This document shows positions 15,748-23,502 of a stretch of DNA of 64,000 nucleotides, piece by piece. Position 1 is the stretch's first letter, and the number at the start of each line of letters is the position of its first letter. The stretch is from CTSoil-043 sp963744095 (GTDB lineage: Bacteria; Chloroflexota; Limnocylindria; Limnocylindrales; CSP1-4): positions 310,001-374,000 of the forward strand of contig CAVUSH010000002.1 in assembly GCA_963744095.1 (NCBI GenBank). The letters run 5' to 3'. The notes beneath the pieces were generated by a model, which searched no databases, was not told the DNA's origin, and saw nothing but the letters and a program-made list of their open reading frames with translations. The position numbers were made by a program, and so were the translations under genes.

Positions 15748-17886
15748 ATGATCGCCGCCCGCCTCACGAGATCCCGCTTGGCCGGCCGCCCAGTGGCGGT
15801 CCTCGCGCGGCTCGCCGCCGTCGCCCTCGTTGCCCTGCTCACGGTGGGAGTCCGGCCCGCGGCGGCCGCCGAGCCCGCCAACCTGCGGTCCCAGCTGACG
15901 GACGACGTCGACGCCCTCTCCAGGTCGGACGAGGGCGTGGTGAATGCCGCCCTCGCGACCCTGCTCGAGAAGTCCGGCATCCAGCTCTGGGTCTGGTTCA
16001 CCGACACGACCGGGAGCTCGACCGCACCGGACTTCGCGGCCGAGACGGCCCAGCTCAGCTCGCTGGGCGGGACCGACCTCCTGATCGTGATCGCCGTCGA
16101 CGATCGGGCGTACGGCTTCTCGTCCCCGCCGGGCTTCCCTCTCTCCGATCCCGAGATCGAGCAGCTGCTCTCGCGGGAGCTGGAGCCCGGCCTGCGCGAC
16201 CAGGACTACGCCGGGGCGGTCATCGCGGTGGCCGGCGCGCTCGAGGCCGAGCTCACGGCGACGCCGGCACCTGTTGACACTCCACGCCCGACCACCGCCC
16301 CGGCCGGCAGCGACGGCGGAAGCAGCGGCGACGCGGGAAGCGGCATCGGCACCATCCTGATGGTCGTCGTGATCGTCGCCCTGGTCGCCGGCGTCGGCTG
16401 GTTCCTCTTCGTCCGGCGCCGCTACGGCGACGCCGTCGGGATCCCCGGTGGCCGACAGGGAGCCCCGGGCACGCCGGGCGGGCCCGCCGACCCGCTGGCC
16501 GGCCTGAGCGACGACGACCTCAACGCCGAGGCCAACCGCCTCCTGCTCGCGACCGACGACGCCGTGCGGGACAGCGAGCAGGAGCTCGGGTTCGCGGAGG
16601 CCCAGTTCGGCGAGGCCGCTTCCGCCCCGTTCGGGACCGCGATCACCGCCGCGAAAGACGACCTGCGGGCCGCGTTCGAGATCCGCCAGCAGCTCGACGA
16701 CGCGACACCCGAGGACCGCCCGACCCGGCGCCGGATGCTCGGCGAGCTCATCGCCCGGTGCCGCGTGGCCCAGGACCGGCTCGACGCCGAGGCCAAGCGC
16801 TTCGAGGAGCTGCGCGCGTTCGAGCGCGAGGCACCTGCGGTCCTCGCCGGGCTGCCGGCGGCCATCGACGCTGTCGAGGCCCGCTTCCCGGCGGTCGAGA
16901 CGACGATGGCTCACCTCGAGGAATATGCCGATGCCTCCTGGCAGGCCGTCGCAGCGAACCTCGACGAGGCACGCGGACGGGCTGCTGCAGCCCGCGCTGC
17001 GGTCACCCAGGGGCAGGCGGCGCAGGTTGCCGGCGATGGCCCGAAGACGGCCGCGGCCGCTCGCGTCGGCCAGGAGGCCGTCGCCCAGACGGGGGCGTTC
17101 CTCGACGCGATCGAGCACCTCTCCGCCGAGCTCGACCAGGCCCACGACCGGGTGGACGCGGAGATCGCCGACGCCGAGGCCGACCTCGCCCGCGCCCGAG
17201 GGGTGGCCGGGGCGGCGCCCGTCGACCCCGAGAGCCAGGCGCGGCTCACGGAGGCCGAGACCCTCCTCGCAGATGCGCGTCTTGACATCGGCCACCCCAA
17301 GCCGGACGTCGCGGCGGCCTACGGCAAGGCCCGCCGGGCCAACGAGATCGCCGACGGGGTGCTGGCGGGGATTCGGACCGCCGCCGAGCAGCGGGCGGCG
17401 CTCACGACGCGACTCGACACCTCGATCCGCGGCGCGCAGGCGACGGTAACCCGGGCCACGGACTACGTGGCCAACCACCGGGGCGGCGTCGGGGGCGAGG
17501 CCCGCACCCGCGTCGCCGAGGCGGCCCGCCACCTCGACCAGGCGGTCGCGTCCGGCGCGGCGGACCCGGCGGCCGGCATCCGCGAGGCCGAGCTGGCAGC
17601 GCGCCTGGCGAACGAGGCCCTCGCGATCGCCCAGCGGGACTACGGCGGCTGGGACGACCCGTGGCGCGGCGGCCGGGGCGGCCCGAGCGGCGGTGGCGGT
17701 GGCGGCGGCGACGTCGCGGCGGCGATCATCGGCGGCATCATCGGGGGGATGCTGAGTGGCGGCGGGCGCGGCGGGGGCTTCGGCGGCTTCCCCGGCGGAG
17801 GCGGCGGGTGGGGCGGCGGCGGGCGAGGCGGCGGCGGTGGCAGCATCGGCGGCGGCGGGCGTGGCGGAGGCGGCGGCCGCTGGTGA
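15748..17886 (+). CDS. TPM-domain membrane protein with coiled-coil region and Gly-rich tail
   Basis: 712 residues. A signal peptide (about 1-40) leads into an extracytoplasmic TPM domain (about 45-175: LWVWFTDTTG, LLIVIAVDDRAYGF). A linker and one membrane helix follow (ILMVVVIVALVAGVGWFLF, about 208-227). Then come about 380 residues of cytoplasmic helical, coiled-coil-like sequence and a tail of nearly pure Gly with a GG(I/M) hydrophobic patch. TPM proteins are linked to envelope or photosystem maintenance. pspA follows 117 bases downstream on the same strand, suggesting the two act together in membrane stress. The ATG was chosen by GGGAG upstream and the signal peptide. Confidence 0.83.
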   Translation: MIAARLTRSRLAGRPVAVLARLAAVALVALLTVGVRPAAAAEPANLRSQLTDDVDALSRSDEGVVNAALATLLEKSGIQLWVWFTDTTGSSTAPDFAAETAQLSSLGGTDLLIVIAVDDRAYGFSSPPGFPLSDPEIEQLLSRELEPGLRDQDYAGAVIAVAGALEAELTATPAPVDTPRPTTAPAGSDGGSSGDAGSGIGTILMVVVIVALVAGVGWFLFVRRRYGDAVGIPGGRQGAPGTPGGPADPLAGLSDDDLNAEANRLLLATDDAVRDSEQELGFAEAQFGEAASAPFGTAITAAKDDLRAAFEIRQQLDDATPEDRPTRRRMLGELIARCRVAQDRLDAEAKRFEELRAFEREAPAVLAGLPAAIDAVEARFPAVETTMAHLEEYADASWQAVAANLDEARGRAAAARAAVTQGQAAQVAGDGPKTAAAARVGQEAVAQTGAFLDAIEHLSAELDQAHDRVDAEIADAEADLARARGVAGAAPVDPESQARLTEAETLLADARLDIGHPKPDVAAAYGKARRANEIADGVLAGIRTAAEQRAALTTRLDTSIRGAQATVTRATDYVANHRGGVGGEARTRVAEAARHLDQAVASGAADPAAGIREAELAARLANEALAIAQRDYGGWDDPWRGGRGGPSGGGGGGGDVAAAIIGGIIGGMLSGGGRGGGFGGFPGGGGGWGGGGRGGGGGSIGGGGRGGGGGRW

Positions 17887-18003
17887 CCCCCGGAGTACGA
17901 TGATCGCCGGCGGCGCGGCTTCCGAGCCCGCCGACCGGCGCGAAGGATCCACCCGGTGCGGCGTCGAGATCCGGCGTCGCGGCAGCACGAAGGGGACGCT
18001 CGC

Positions 18004-18717
18004 ATGGCTCAGACCTCGATCCTCGGCCGCATGGGCCAGCTGGTCCGGGCGAACATCAACGCGATCCTCGATTCGGCCGAGGATCCCGAGAAGATGCTCA
18101 ACCAGATGGTCATCGACTACACGAACAACATCCGCGAGGCGGAGGAGGCCGTCGCCCAGACGATCGGCAACCTGCGGCTCCTCGAGGACGACGCGAAGGA
18201 GGCGAAGGAAGCCGCCGGCGAATGGGGCTCCAAGGCCCTCGCCGCGTCGCGCAAGGCCGACGAGTACCGCGCCGCGGGCAACGCCGCCGACGCCGACAAG
18301 TTCGACAACCTCGCCAAGATCGCGCTCAAGCGGCAGATCTCGTTGGAGGAACAGGTCACGACCTTCGACGAGCAGATCGCGACGCAGACCGTCCTCGTCG
18401 ACAAGCTCAAGGACGGCCTCAACGGCATGCGCGCCAAGCGCGAGGAGCTGGTCCAGAAGAAGGACGAGCTGATCGCGCGCTCGAAGATGGCCAACGCCCA
18501 GCGGCAGGTCACCGAGACGATGAAGAGCGTCAACGTCATGGATCCGACCTCCGAGGTCTCGCGCTTCGAGGAGAAGGTCCGCCACGAGGAGGCCCAGGCG
18601 CGCGGGATGGCCGAGGTCGCCTCCAGCTCGCTCGACGCCCAGTTCGCCAGCCTCGACGACGCGTCCGACGATCTCGAGGTCGAGGCGCGCCTCGCCGCGC
18701 TCAAGGGCGGCGGATAG
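18004..18717 (+). CDS. pspA: PspA/IM30 family membrane-stress protein
   Basis: 237 residues, almost entirely long alpha helices as in the ESCRT-III-like PspA/IM30/Vipp1 fold. The amphipathic N-terminal helix (about 1-20, SILGRMGQLVRANINAIL) is followed by the family motif EDPEKMLNQMVIDY. PspA oligomers coat damaged cytoplasmic membrane and limit proton leakage. The ATG at 18004 gives the conserved start. No pspF or pspBC is nearby; the upstream TPM membrane protein is the likely partner. A strong hairpin ends the transcript. Confidence 0.93.
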   Translation: MAQTSILGRMGQLVRANINAILDSAEDPEKMLNQMVIDYTNNIREAEEAVAQTIGNLRLLEDDAKEAKEAAGEWGSKALAASRKADEYRAAGNAADADKFDNLAKIALKRQISLEEQVTTFDEQIATQTVLVDKLKDGLNGMRAKREELVQKKDELIARSKMANAQRQVTETMKSVNVMDPTSEVSRFEEKVRHEEAQARGMAEVASSSLDAQFASLDDASDDLEVEARLAALKGGG

Positions 18718-18753
18718 AACCTCGGCGTCGCGACGACGCCCCGCGACGGACGA

Positions 18754-18780
18754 CGGCCCGGGCGACGCCCGGGCCGTTTC
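18754..18780 (+). terminator. Intrinsic terminator after pspA
   Basis: A perfect 10-bp stem CGGCCCGGGC (18754-18763) / GCCCGGGCCG (18767-18776) with a 3-base loop, followed by TTTC. It lies between convergent pspA and the cyclase gene. Confidence 0.75.
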
Positions 18781-18803
18781 GATTCCGCGAAGCCGCCCGA
18801 AGT

Positions 18804-21800
18804 TCAGGCGGGCGCGGGGGTCGGGGCCTCGAGGCCGTCCAGGATCCCCAGGAGCGCCCGCCCGTCGAGCCGCTCGAGCAGTGGCCGCAGCTCCGCCGCG
18901 GCCTCTCGTCCCGCGTCGGTGTCCGGCCCGAGCAGGCGGACCATGTCGAGCAGGGTGAAGGCGAGGCCGCCGTCGCAGGAGAGGTCGCGCCACTGGGCCG
19001 TCGCGTCGCGGTAGGCGGGGATGGCGTGGCCGCGGCGGCCTTCGAGGGCCGCCAGCCCCGCCTCGACCGTGTGGAGGCTCGTCCGGTTGGCCCGGCCCCG
19101 GTAGCCGAGCGCTCGCAGGAGATCGACCTGGGCCCGGGCCAGCCCGGCGTCGCCGAGCCACAGGGCCGCCCGCGTCGCCCGCTCCCGGAGGTAGTACTCG
19201 TTGAGGGGATCGCCGGCGGCGCAGGCGACCGCGACATCGTGAGCAACGCGGTGATCGCCCGCCAGCCAGGCCAGGTAGCCGGCCGTGGCGTCGTAGTAGA
19301 AGGTCATCGAGGCGTCGGCCTGGCCCACTCCCGCTGCCCGCAGCTCCTCGAGGGCGGCCAGGTCGGCGCCAGGATCGTCCCCGGCGAGGGCGGCGTGGAT
19401 CGCCCGCAGAGCATGGGTGATGACCAGCTCCCGGGCCTCCGGGTCGACCGTCAGCGGCTCGTCCAGCCACTGCCGCGCGTCGGGCCAGTCGCCGGCGGAG
19501 AGAGCGGCCTCAGCGGCGGTCCCGGTGAGAAGCACCGTCCAGGCCGAGCGCCCCAGCCCCCGGGCCACGGCCGCGGCGTCGCGGCTCTCGACGAGGGCGG
19601 CCCGCGGGTCGTCGTCGAGCAGCGTGTTGACGAGGAGGGCCCGCGCCCGGAGCTCGGCGTCGAAGGTGCCGTTCTGGTGGGCGAGCCGGGCGGCGCCCCC
19701 GAGGAGGACTCCGGACTCGATGTTGCGCCCCGCCGTCACCAGCATGGTCCCCTTGGTGGCGAGCGCGTCGACCACGATGTCGATGAGGCCGTGGGCCTCG
19801 GCGATCTCCAGCGCGTGATCGGCCCACTCGAGCGCGAGGGCCTCTCGCCCCCGGCGGGAGTTGATAGAGGCGGCACGCGCAGCCACCTCCGCGGCGATCG
19901 CGGGCTCCGCCGCCAGGTCGTCGAACCGCTCCAGGAGAGGAGCCATGGTCTCCGCGGCCTCGCTGGCCGACGCGAGGGACGTCTGGGCGAAGGCCCGGTT
20001 CGCCCGGGCCCGGGCGGCCAGGGCCGGCAACCCGGCCTGTCCGTACCGCTCCTCGGCCGCGGCAAGCAGCTCGACCGCGTCGCCGTGGCGCCCCGCCGGC
20101 TCGGCGATCCGGCCTGCCCGTTCGAGGATCGGGGCCGCCTGGCCGGCGTCCGAGGCGACCTCGGCCGCCTGGCGAAGGTACCCGATCGCCTGGAGTGGCG
20201 AGCCCAGCGCCGCCGCGCGCTCGGCCGCGGCCTGGAGGGCGAGGCGCGCCTGGACCGAGATCTCGTCGGCCTCGGGACCCGGGGGTGTGGCGCGGTAGGC
20301 GGCCATGCAGTGGGTGGCCAGGGCGCCGACGAGCTCACCGTCGCCGAGCGCCTCGAAGTAGCCTGCCGCGGCGAGGTGGCGGGATCGGCGGTCGCGCATC
20401 GCCAGCGTCTCGTAGGCGACCTCGCGCAAGAGGGCCTGGACGAAGCCGTACTGCCCGCGTTCAGGAGAGCGAGGGTCGGTGTCCAGCTCGAGCACCTCCA
20501 GGCGGACCAGGTCCCGGAGCCGGGGCTCCAGGACGCCCCGCTCGAGGGCGGAGACGGCGATCAGCGCCTCGACGGTGAACGTCTGGCCGAGGACCGCGGC
20601 GTCCTGCACGACCGCCCGTGCGTCCGCGGCCAGGGCGTCGAGGCGGGCCGCGACGAGCGCCCGCAGCGAGCCCGGGACCTCGACCGCGCCGAGGTCGCCG
20701 ACCGGCACGTAGACCCCGTCCCGTTCCTCGAGGCGGCCGTCGGCGACCAGCATCCGGACGGTCTCCACGGCGTACAGCGGGATCCCGTCAGCCCGCTCGA
20801 GGATGGTCCGGACCGCCGCCTCGGGCAGGCCCGGGACGAGGCCGGCGAGGAGTGCCCGCATCTCCTCGTCGGTGAGCGACGACAGCGCGAGCGAGGTCGA
20901 CGAGCGGGCCCCGCCCCAGGTCGGCCGGCGGTCGAGCAGCTCCGGGCGGGCCAGGGTGAGGATGAAGATCGGGAAGTTGCGGCTCCATTCGAGGACGTGC
21001 TCGATGAAGTCGAGGAGGCCGTCGTCGGCCCACTGGAGATCCTCGAACACGAGGCAGACGGTCCCGTTCTCCGAGATCCGCTCGAAGAAGGTCCGCCAGC
21101 CGGCGAACAGCCGCTCCCGGCCGCCCTGCGGCGCTTCCGCCAAGCCGAGCAGGGCGAGGAGGGCGGGCTCGACGAACGCGCGCTCGTCGGGGTCGGCGAC
21201 GTGGGTGGCGAGCGCCGTGGCCACGCCGGCCCGGACGGCCGCCTCGTCGTCGCCCTCGATCAGCCCGGCCCGCTTGCGGACCATCTCGCCGAGCGCCCAG
21301 AAGCTGATCCCCTCGCCGTACGACGGGCAGCGGCCCTGGTGCCACCAGACCGTCTCCACGACGCCGTCGGTGTACTTGCTGAACTCCCAGGCGAGCCGGC
21401 TCTTGCCGATCCCGCCCTGGCCCGAGAGCGAGACGAGCCGTGCCTTCCGATCCCGGCCGGTCGCGTGGAAGAGCTCGCGCAGGAGCCGGAACTCGGTCTC
21501 CCGCCCCACGAACGGCGGCTCGAGCGCCTCGGTGCGGCCGATACCGCCGACCTTGCCGACGACGCGGAGCGCGCGGAACGCCGCCACCGGGGCGGACTTG
21601 CCCTTGAGGATCGCGTCGCCCGCGGGCTCGTAGGCGATCGCCTCGGCGGTGGCGCGGCGCGTCTCCTCGCCGACGAGGACGGACTCGGGCGCGGCCGCCG
21701 CCTGGAGGCGCGCCGCCGTGTTCACCATGTCGCCGGCCACGAGGCCCTGGTTCGTCGCGCCGAGGGTGACCGCCGCCTCGCCGGTCAGCACGCCCGCCCG

Positions 21801-22307
21801 GAGGCGCAGGTCCACGCCCGTGTCGCCGCCGAGGGAGCGGATCGAGCCGACGAGGTCGAGGGCCGCCCGAACCGCCCGCTCGGCGTCGTCCTCGTGGGTC
21901 ACGGGGGCGCCCCAGACCGCCATCACCGCGTCGCCGATGAACTTCTCGATCGTCCCGCCGTAGCGGCCGACGACCTCGCGGGCAGTGTCGAAGTACCGGG
22001 ACAGGATCTCGCGGACGGCCTCGGGGTCCCGGCCCTCGGCCAGGCGCGTGAAGTCGACGAGGTCGGCGAAGAGGACCGAGACCACGCGCCGCTCGGTGGT
22101 GGCCGCATCGGGAGCTGCCCCGCGCGGCGCCGCGGCGGCGGCGGCGTTGGCGGCCGAGCCCAGGCGCCCCCCGCACTCCGCGCAGAACTTGCTGGCGGCG
22201 TCCACGGCCGCGCCGCAAGCCGGGCAGGCGGTGCTGAGCGGCGCCCCGCATTCCGAGCAGAAGCGCGCGCCCGGCCGATTCTCCGATCCACAGGATGCGC
22301 AGTTCAC
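18804..22307 (-). CDS. Zinc-ribbon / class III nucleotide cyclase / AAA ATPase / TPR regulatory protein
   Basis: 1167 residues. Two zinc ribbons (C3, C6, C17, C20 and C28, C31, C42, C45) precede a class III cyclase domain (about 75-250). The cyclase keeps the metal aspartates (FADLVDF and GDAVMAVWG), the substrate Lys (EKFIGD) and the transition-state Asn/Arg (DMVNTAARL), so it looks active as an adenylate or guanylate cyclase. An ATPase domain follows (Walker A GQGGIGKS, about 297), then about 600 residues of TPR-like helical repeats. The layout matches the adenylate cyclase/ATPase fusion regulators abundant in high-GC bacteria. GTG at 22307 is the only start before the first ribbon. Confidence 0.88.
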   Translation of the reverse strand: MNCASCGSENRPGARFCSECGAPLSTACPACGAAVDAASKFCAECGGRLGSAANAAAAAAPRGAAPDAATTERRVVSVLFADLVDFTRLAEGRDPEAVREILSRYFDTAREVVGRYGGTIEKFIGDAVMAVWGAPVTHEDDAERAVRAALDLVGSIRSLGGDTGVDLRLRAGVLTGEAAVTLGATNQGLVAGDMVNTAARLQAAAAPESVLVGEETRRATAEAIAYEPAGDAILKGKSAPVAAFRALRVVGKVGGIGRTEALEPPFVGRETEFRLLRELFHATGRDRKARLVSLSGQGGIGKSRLAWEFSKYTDGVVETVWWHQGRCPSYGEGISFWALGEMVRKRAGLIEGDDEAAVRAGVATALATHVADPDERAFVEPALLALLGLAEAPQGGRERLFAGWRTFFERISENGTVCLVFEDLQWADDGLLDFIEHVLEWSRNFPIFILTLARPELLDRRPTWGGARSSTSLALSSLTDEEMRALLAGLVPGLPEAAVRTILERADGIPLYAVETVRMLVADGRLEERDGVYVPVGDLGAVEVPGSLRALVAARLDALAADARAVVQDAAVLGQTFTVEALIAVSALERGVLEPRLRDLVRLEVLELDTDPRSPERGQYGFVQALLREVAYETLAMRDRRSRHLAAAGYFEALGDGELVGALATHCMAAYRATPPGPEADEISVQARLALQAAAERAAALGSPLQAIGYLRQAAEVASDAGQAAPILERAGRIAEPAGRHGDAVELLAAAEERYGQAGLPALAARARANRAFAQTSLASASEAAETMAPLLERFDDLAAEPAIAAEVAARAASINSRRGREALALEWADHALEIAEAHGLIDIVVDALATKGTMLVTAGRNIESGVLLGGAARLAHQNGTFDAELRARALLVNTLLDDDPRAALVESRDAAAVARGLGRSAWTVLLTGTAAEAALSAGDWPDARQWLDEPLTVDPEARELVITHALRAIHAALAGDDPGADLAALEELRAAGVGQADASMTFYYDATAGYLAWLAGDHRVAHDVAVACAAGDPLNEYYLRERATRAALWLGDAGLARAQVDLLRALGYRGRANRTSLHTVEAGLAALEGRRGHAIPAYRDATAQWRDLSCDGGLAFTLLDMVRLLGPDTDAGREAAAELRPLLERLDGRALLGILDGLEAPTPAPA

Positions 22308-22379
22308 CGCGCCGTCAGTCCTCCCACAGCAGTTCCCAACCGGACGCGGAGCGTAGCGGATTCACGGAAGACCACCCCA

Positions 22380-22598
22380 TCAGCCGCGCGGCCGCCGCAA
22401 CGCGATCATGAGCAGCAGGCTCCCGGTCCCCGCGACGAGGCCGACGATCACGACCGGAAGGCCCCGGAACAGGTCGCGCACGCCGGGCACCGCGGCACTC
22501 ACCAGCTCGAGGCTCAGCACCGCACCCAGGACGGCCGCCGCGATGAGCAGCACTTCCCGCCAGCCCGGCGAGCGCCCGTCGAGGGGTGCATCAGGCAC
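22380..22598 (-). CDS. Small two-helix membrane protein, 72 aa
   Basis: 72 residues with two predicted membrane helices (about 15-36 and 47-66) and a basic C-terminus (RRPRG), so the C-terminus probably faces the cytoplasm. It is not recognised as a known family. The ATG overlaps the last 8 bases of nnrE, indicating coupling to it. Function unknown. Confidence 0.6.
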   Translation of the reverse strand: MPDAPLDGRSPGWREVLLIAAAVLGAVLSLELVSAAVPGVRDLFRGLPVVIVGLVAGTGSLLLMIALRRPRG

Positions 22599-23403
22599 GA
22601 TCGGCCCCGGGCGGGATGCCGATCGGCGCGACGAGGATGCGACCGGCGACCGCCGCGCCCCGCCGGGTCAGGAGACCGGCCTTCGGCCGGTGGAACGTCA
22701 CCGTGACATCGGCCCGGACGACCGGGTCGGAGAGCTCGCCTGACGTCAGGTCGACCGCGGTGGGGCAGTCGACAGCGAGGACCGGGACGCCGGCCGCCCG
22801 GGCGCGGTTGGCGAGGTCCACGGCGGATCGCACCGGCTCGCGAAGGAGACCGCGGACCCCGGTGCCGAGCAGGGCGTCGATGACGATGGCGGCGCGCTCC
22901 ACGCCGTGGCCCAGGAGGGCCACGTCGCGGGCCACCGGGGCATGGACCCGCTCGACGCCGGGCAGGCGCCCGAGGCGGTCCCAGTTGCGGGCGGCATCCG
23001 AGGTGCCCGGGCGCGTTCCCGTCGCGATGAGGGCAACCGCGACCCGGGCGCCCGCGGCGGCCAGGCGTCGGGCGGCGACGAACCCGTCGCCGCCGTTGTT
23101 CCCCGGGCCGCACAGGACGAGGATCGGCCCGATCTCCCCGCGATCATTCGCGACGACGAGGGCGTGGGCCACCGCGGCGGTGGCGCTGCCCGCCTGTTCC
23201 ATCAGCCGGATCCCGGGCACACCCAGGCGTTGGGCGCGGGCATCGGCGCCGGTCATCTCCTCCGCCGTCATCGGAGCCCGCGCCATGGCGTTCGCCCAAC
23301 GGCGGGCCAGCCCGTCGAGGTCGAGCTCGAAGAGCGTCGAGTCGTCGGCGGGAAGAGGGACGGGGCCCACGGAGCTGCGCAGGGGGCGATCAGGGGTGGA
23401 CAT
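22591..23403 (-). CDS. nnrE: NAD(P)HX epimerase (YjeF N-terminal domain)
   Basis: 270 residues comprising only the YjeF_N domain: MTAEEMTGADARA, then GPGNNGGDGFVAARRL (the signature loop, near 100), DALLGTG and VDCPTAVDLTSGE. It epimerises R- to S-NAD(P)HX for repair by the dehydratase. The dehydratase domain (NnrD, C-terminal in fused YjeF) is absent and not nearby. Residues 1-40 precede the family and are variable. A TACGCT box 12 bases before the ATG may be its promoter. Confidence 0.87.
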   Translation of the reverse strand: MSTPDRPLRSSVGPVPLPADDSTLFELDLDGLARRWANAMARAPMTAEEMTGADARAQRLGVPGIRLMEQAGSATAAVAHALVVANDRGEIGPILVLCGPGNNGGDGFVAARRLAAAGARVAVALIATGTRPGTSDAARNWDRLGRLPGVERVHAPVARDVALLGHGVERAAIVIDALLGTGVRGLLREPVRSAVDLANRARAAGVPVLAVDCPTAVDLTSGELSDPVVRADVTVTFHRPKAGLLTRRGAAVAGRILVAPIGIPPGADRA

Positions 23404-23502
23404 CGGCGGCTCCGAAGCGTACTGCGTCGGGTGACCGCTCGTCGGCGGCCCTCGGGACCGACCGTGAGTCGATGGGCCGGCACAGTTCGGCGCGACGGTT
23501 CC

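Noticed and set aside
13642..17886. Very long plus-strand frame before the TPM protein
   Set aside because: Upstream of 15748 it is antisense to E1alpha and lpdA. The signal peptide and GGGAG site place the start at 15748.
17670..17886. Gly-rich segment as a separate repeat protein
   Set aside because: It is in frame with the TPM protein and typical of Gly-rich tails of that family.
14149..19470. Open frame of 1773 codons on the minus strand
   Set aside because: Only the last 481 codons (lpdA) are a gene. The rest runs antisense to the TPM and pspA genes and is open because stops are rare at this G+C.
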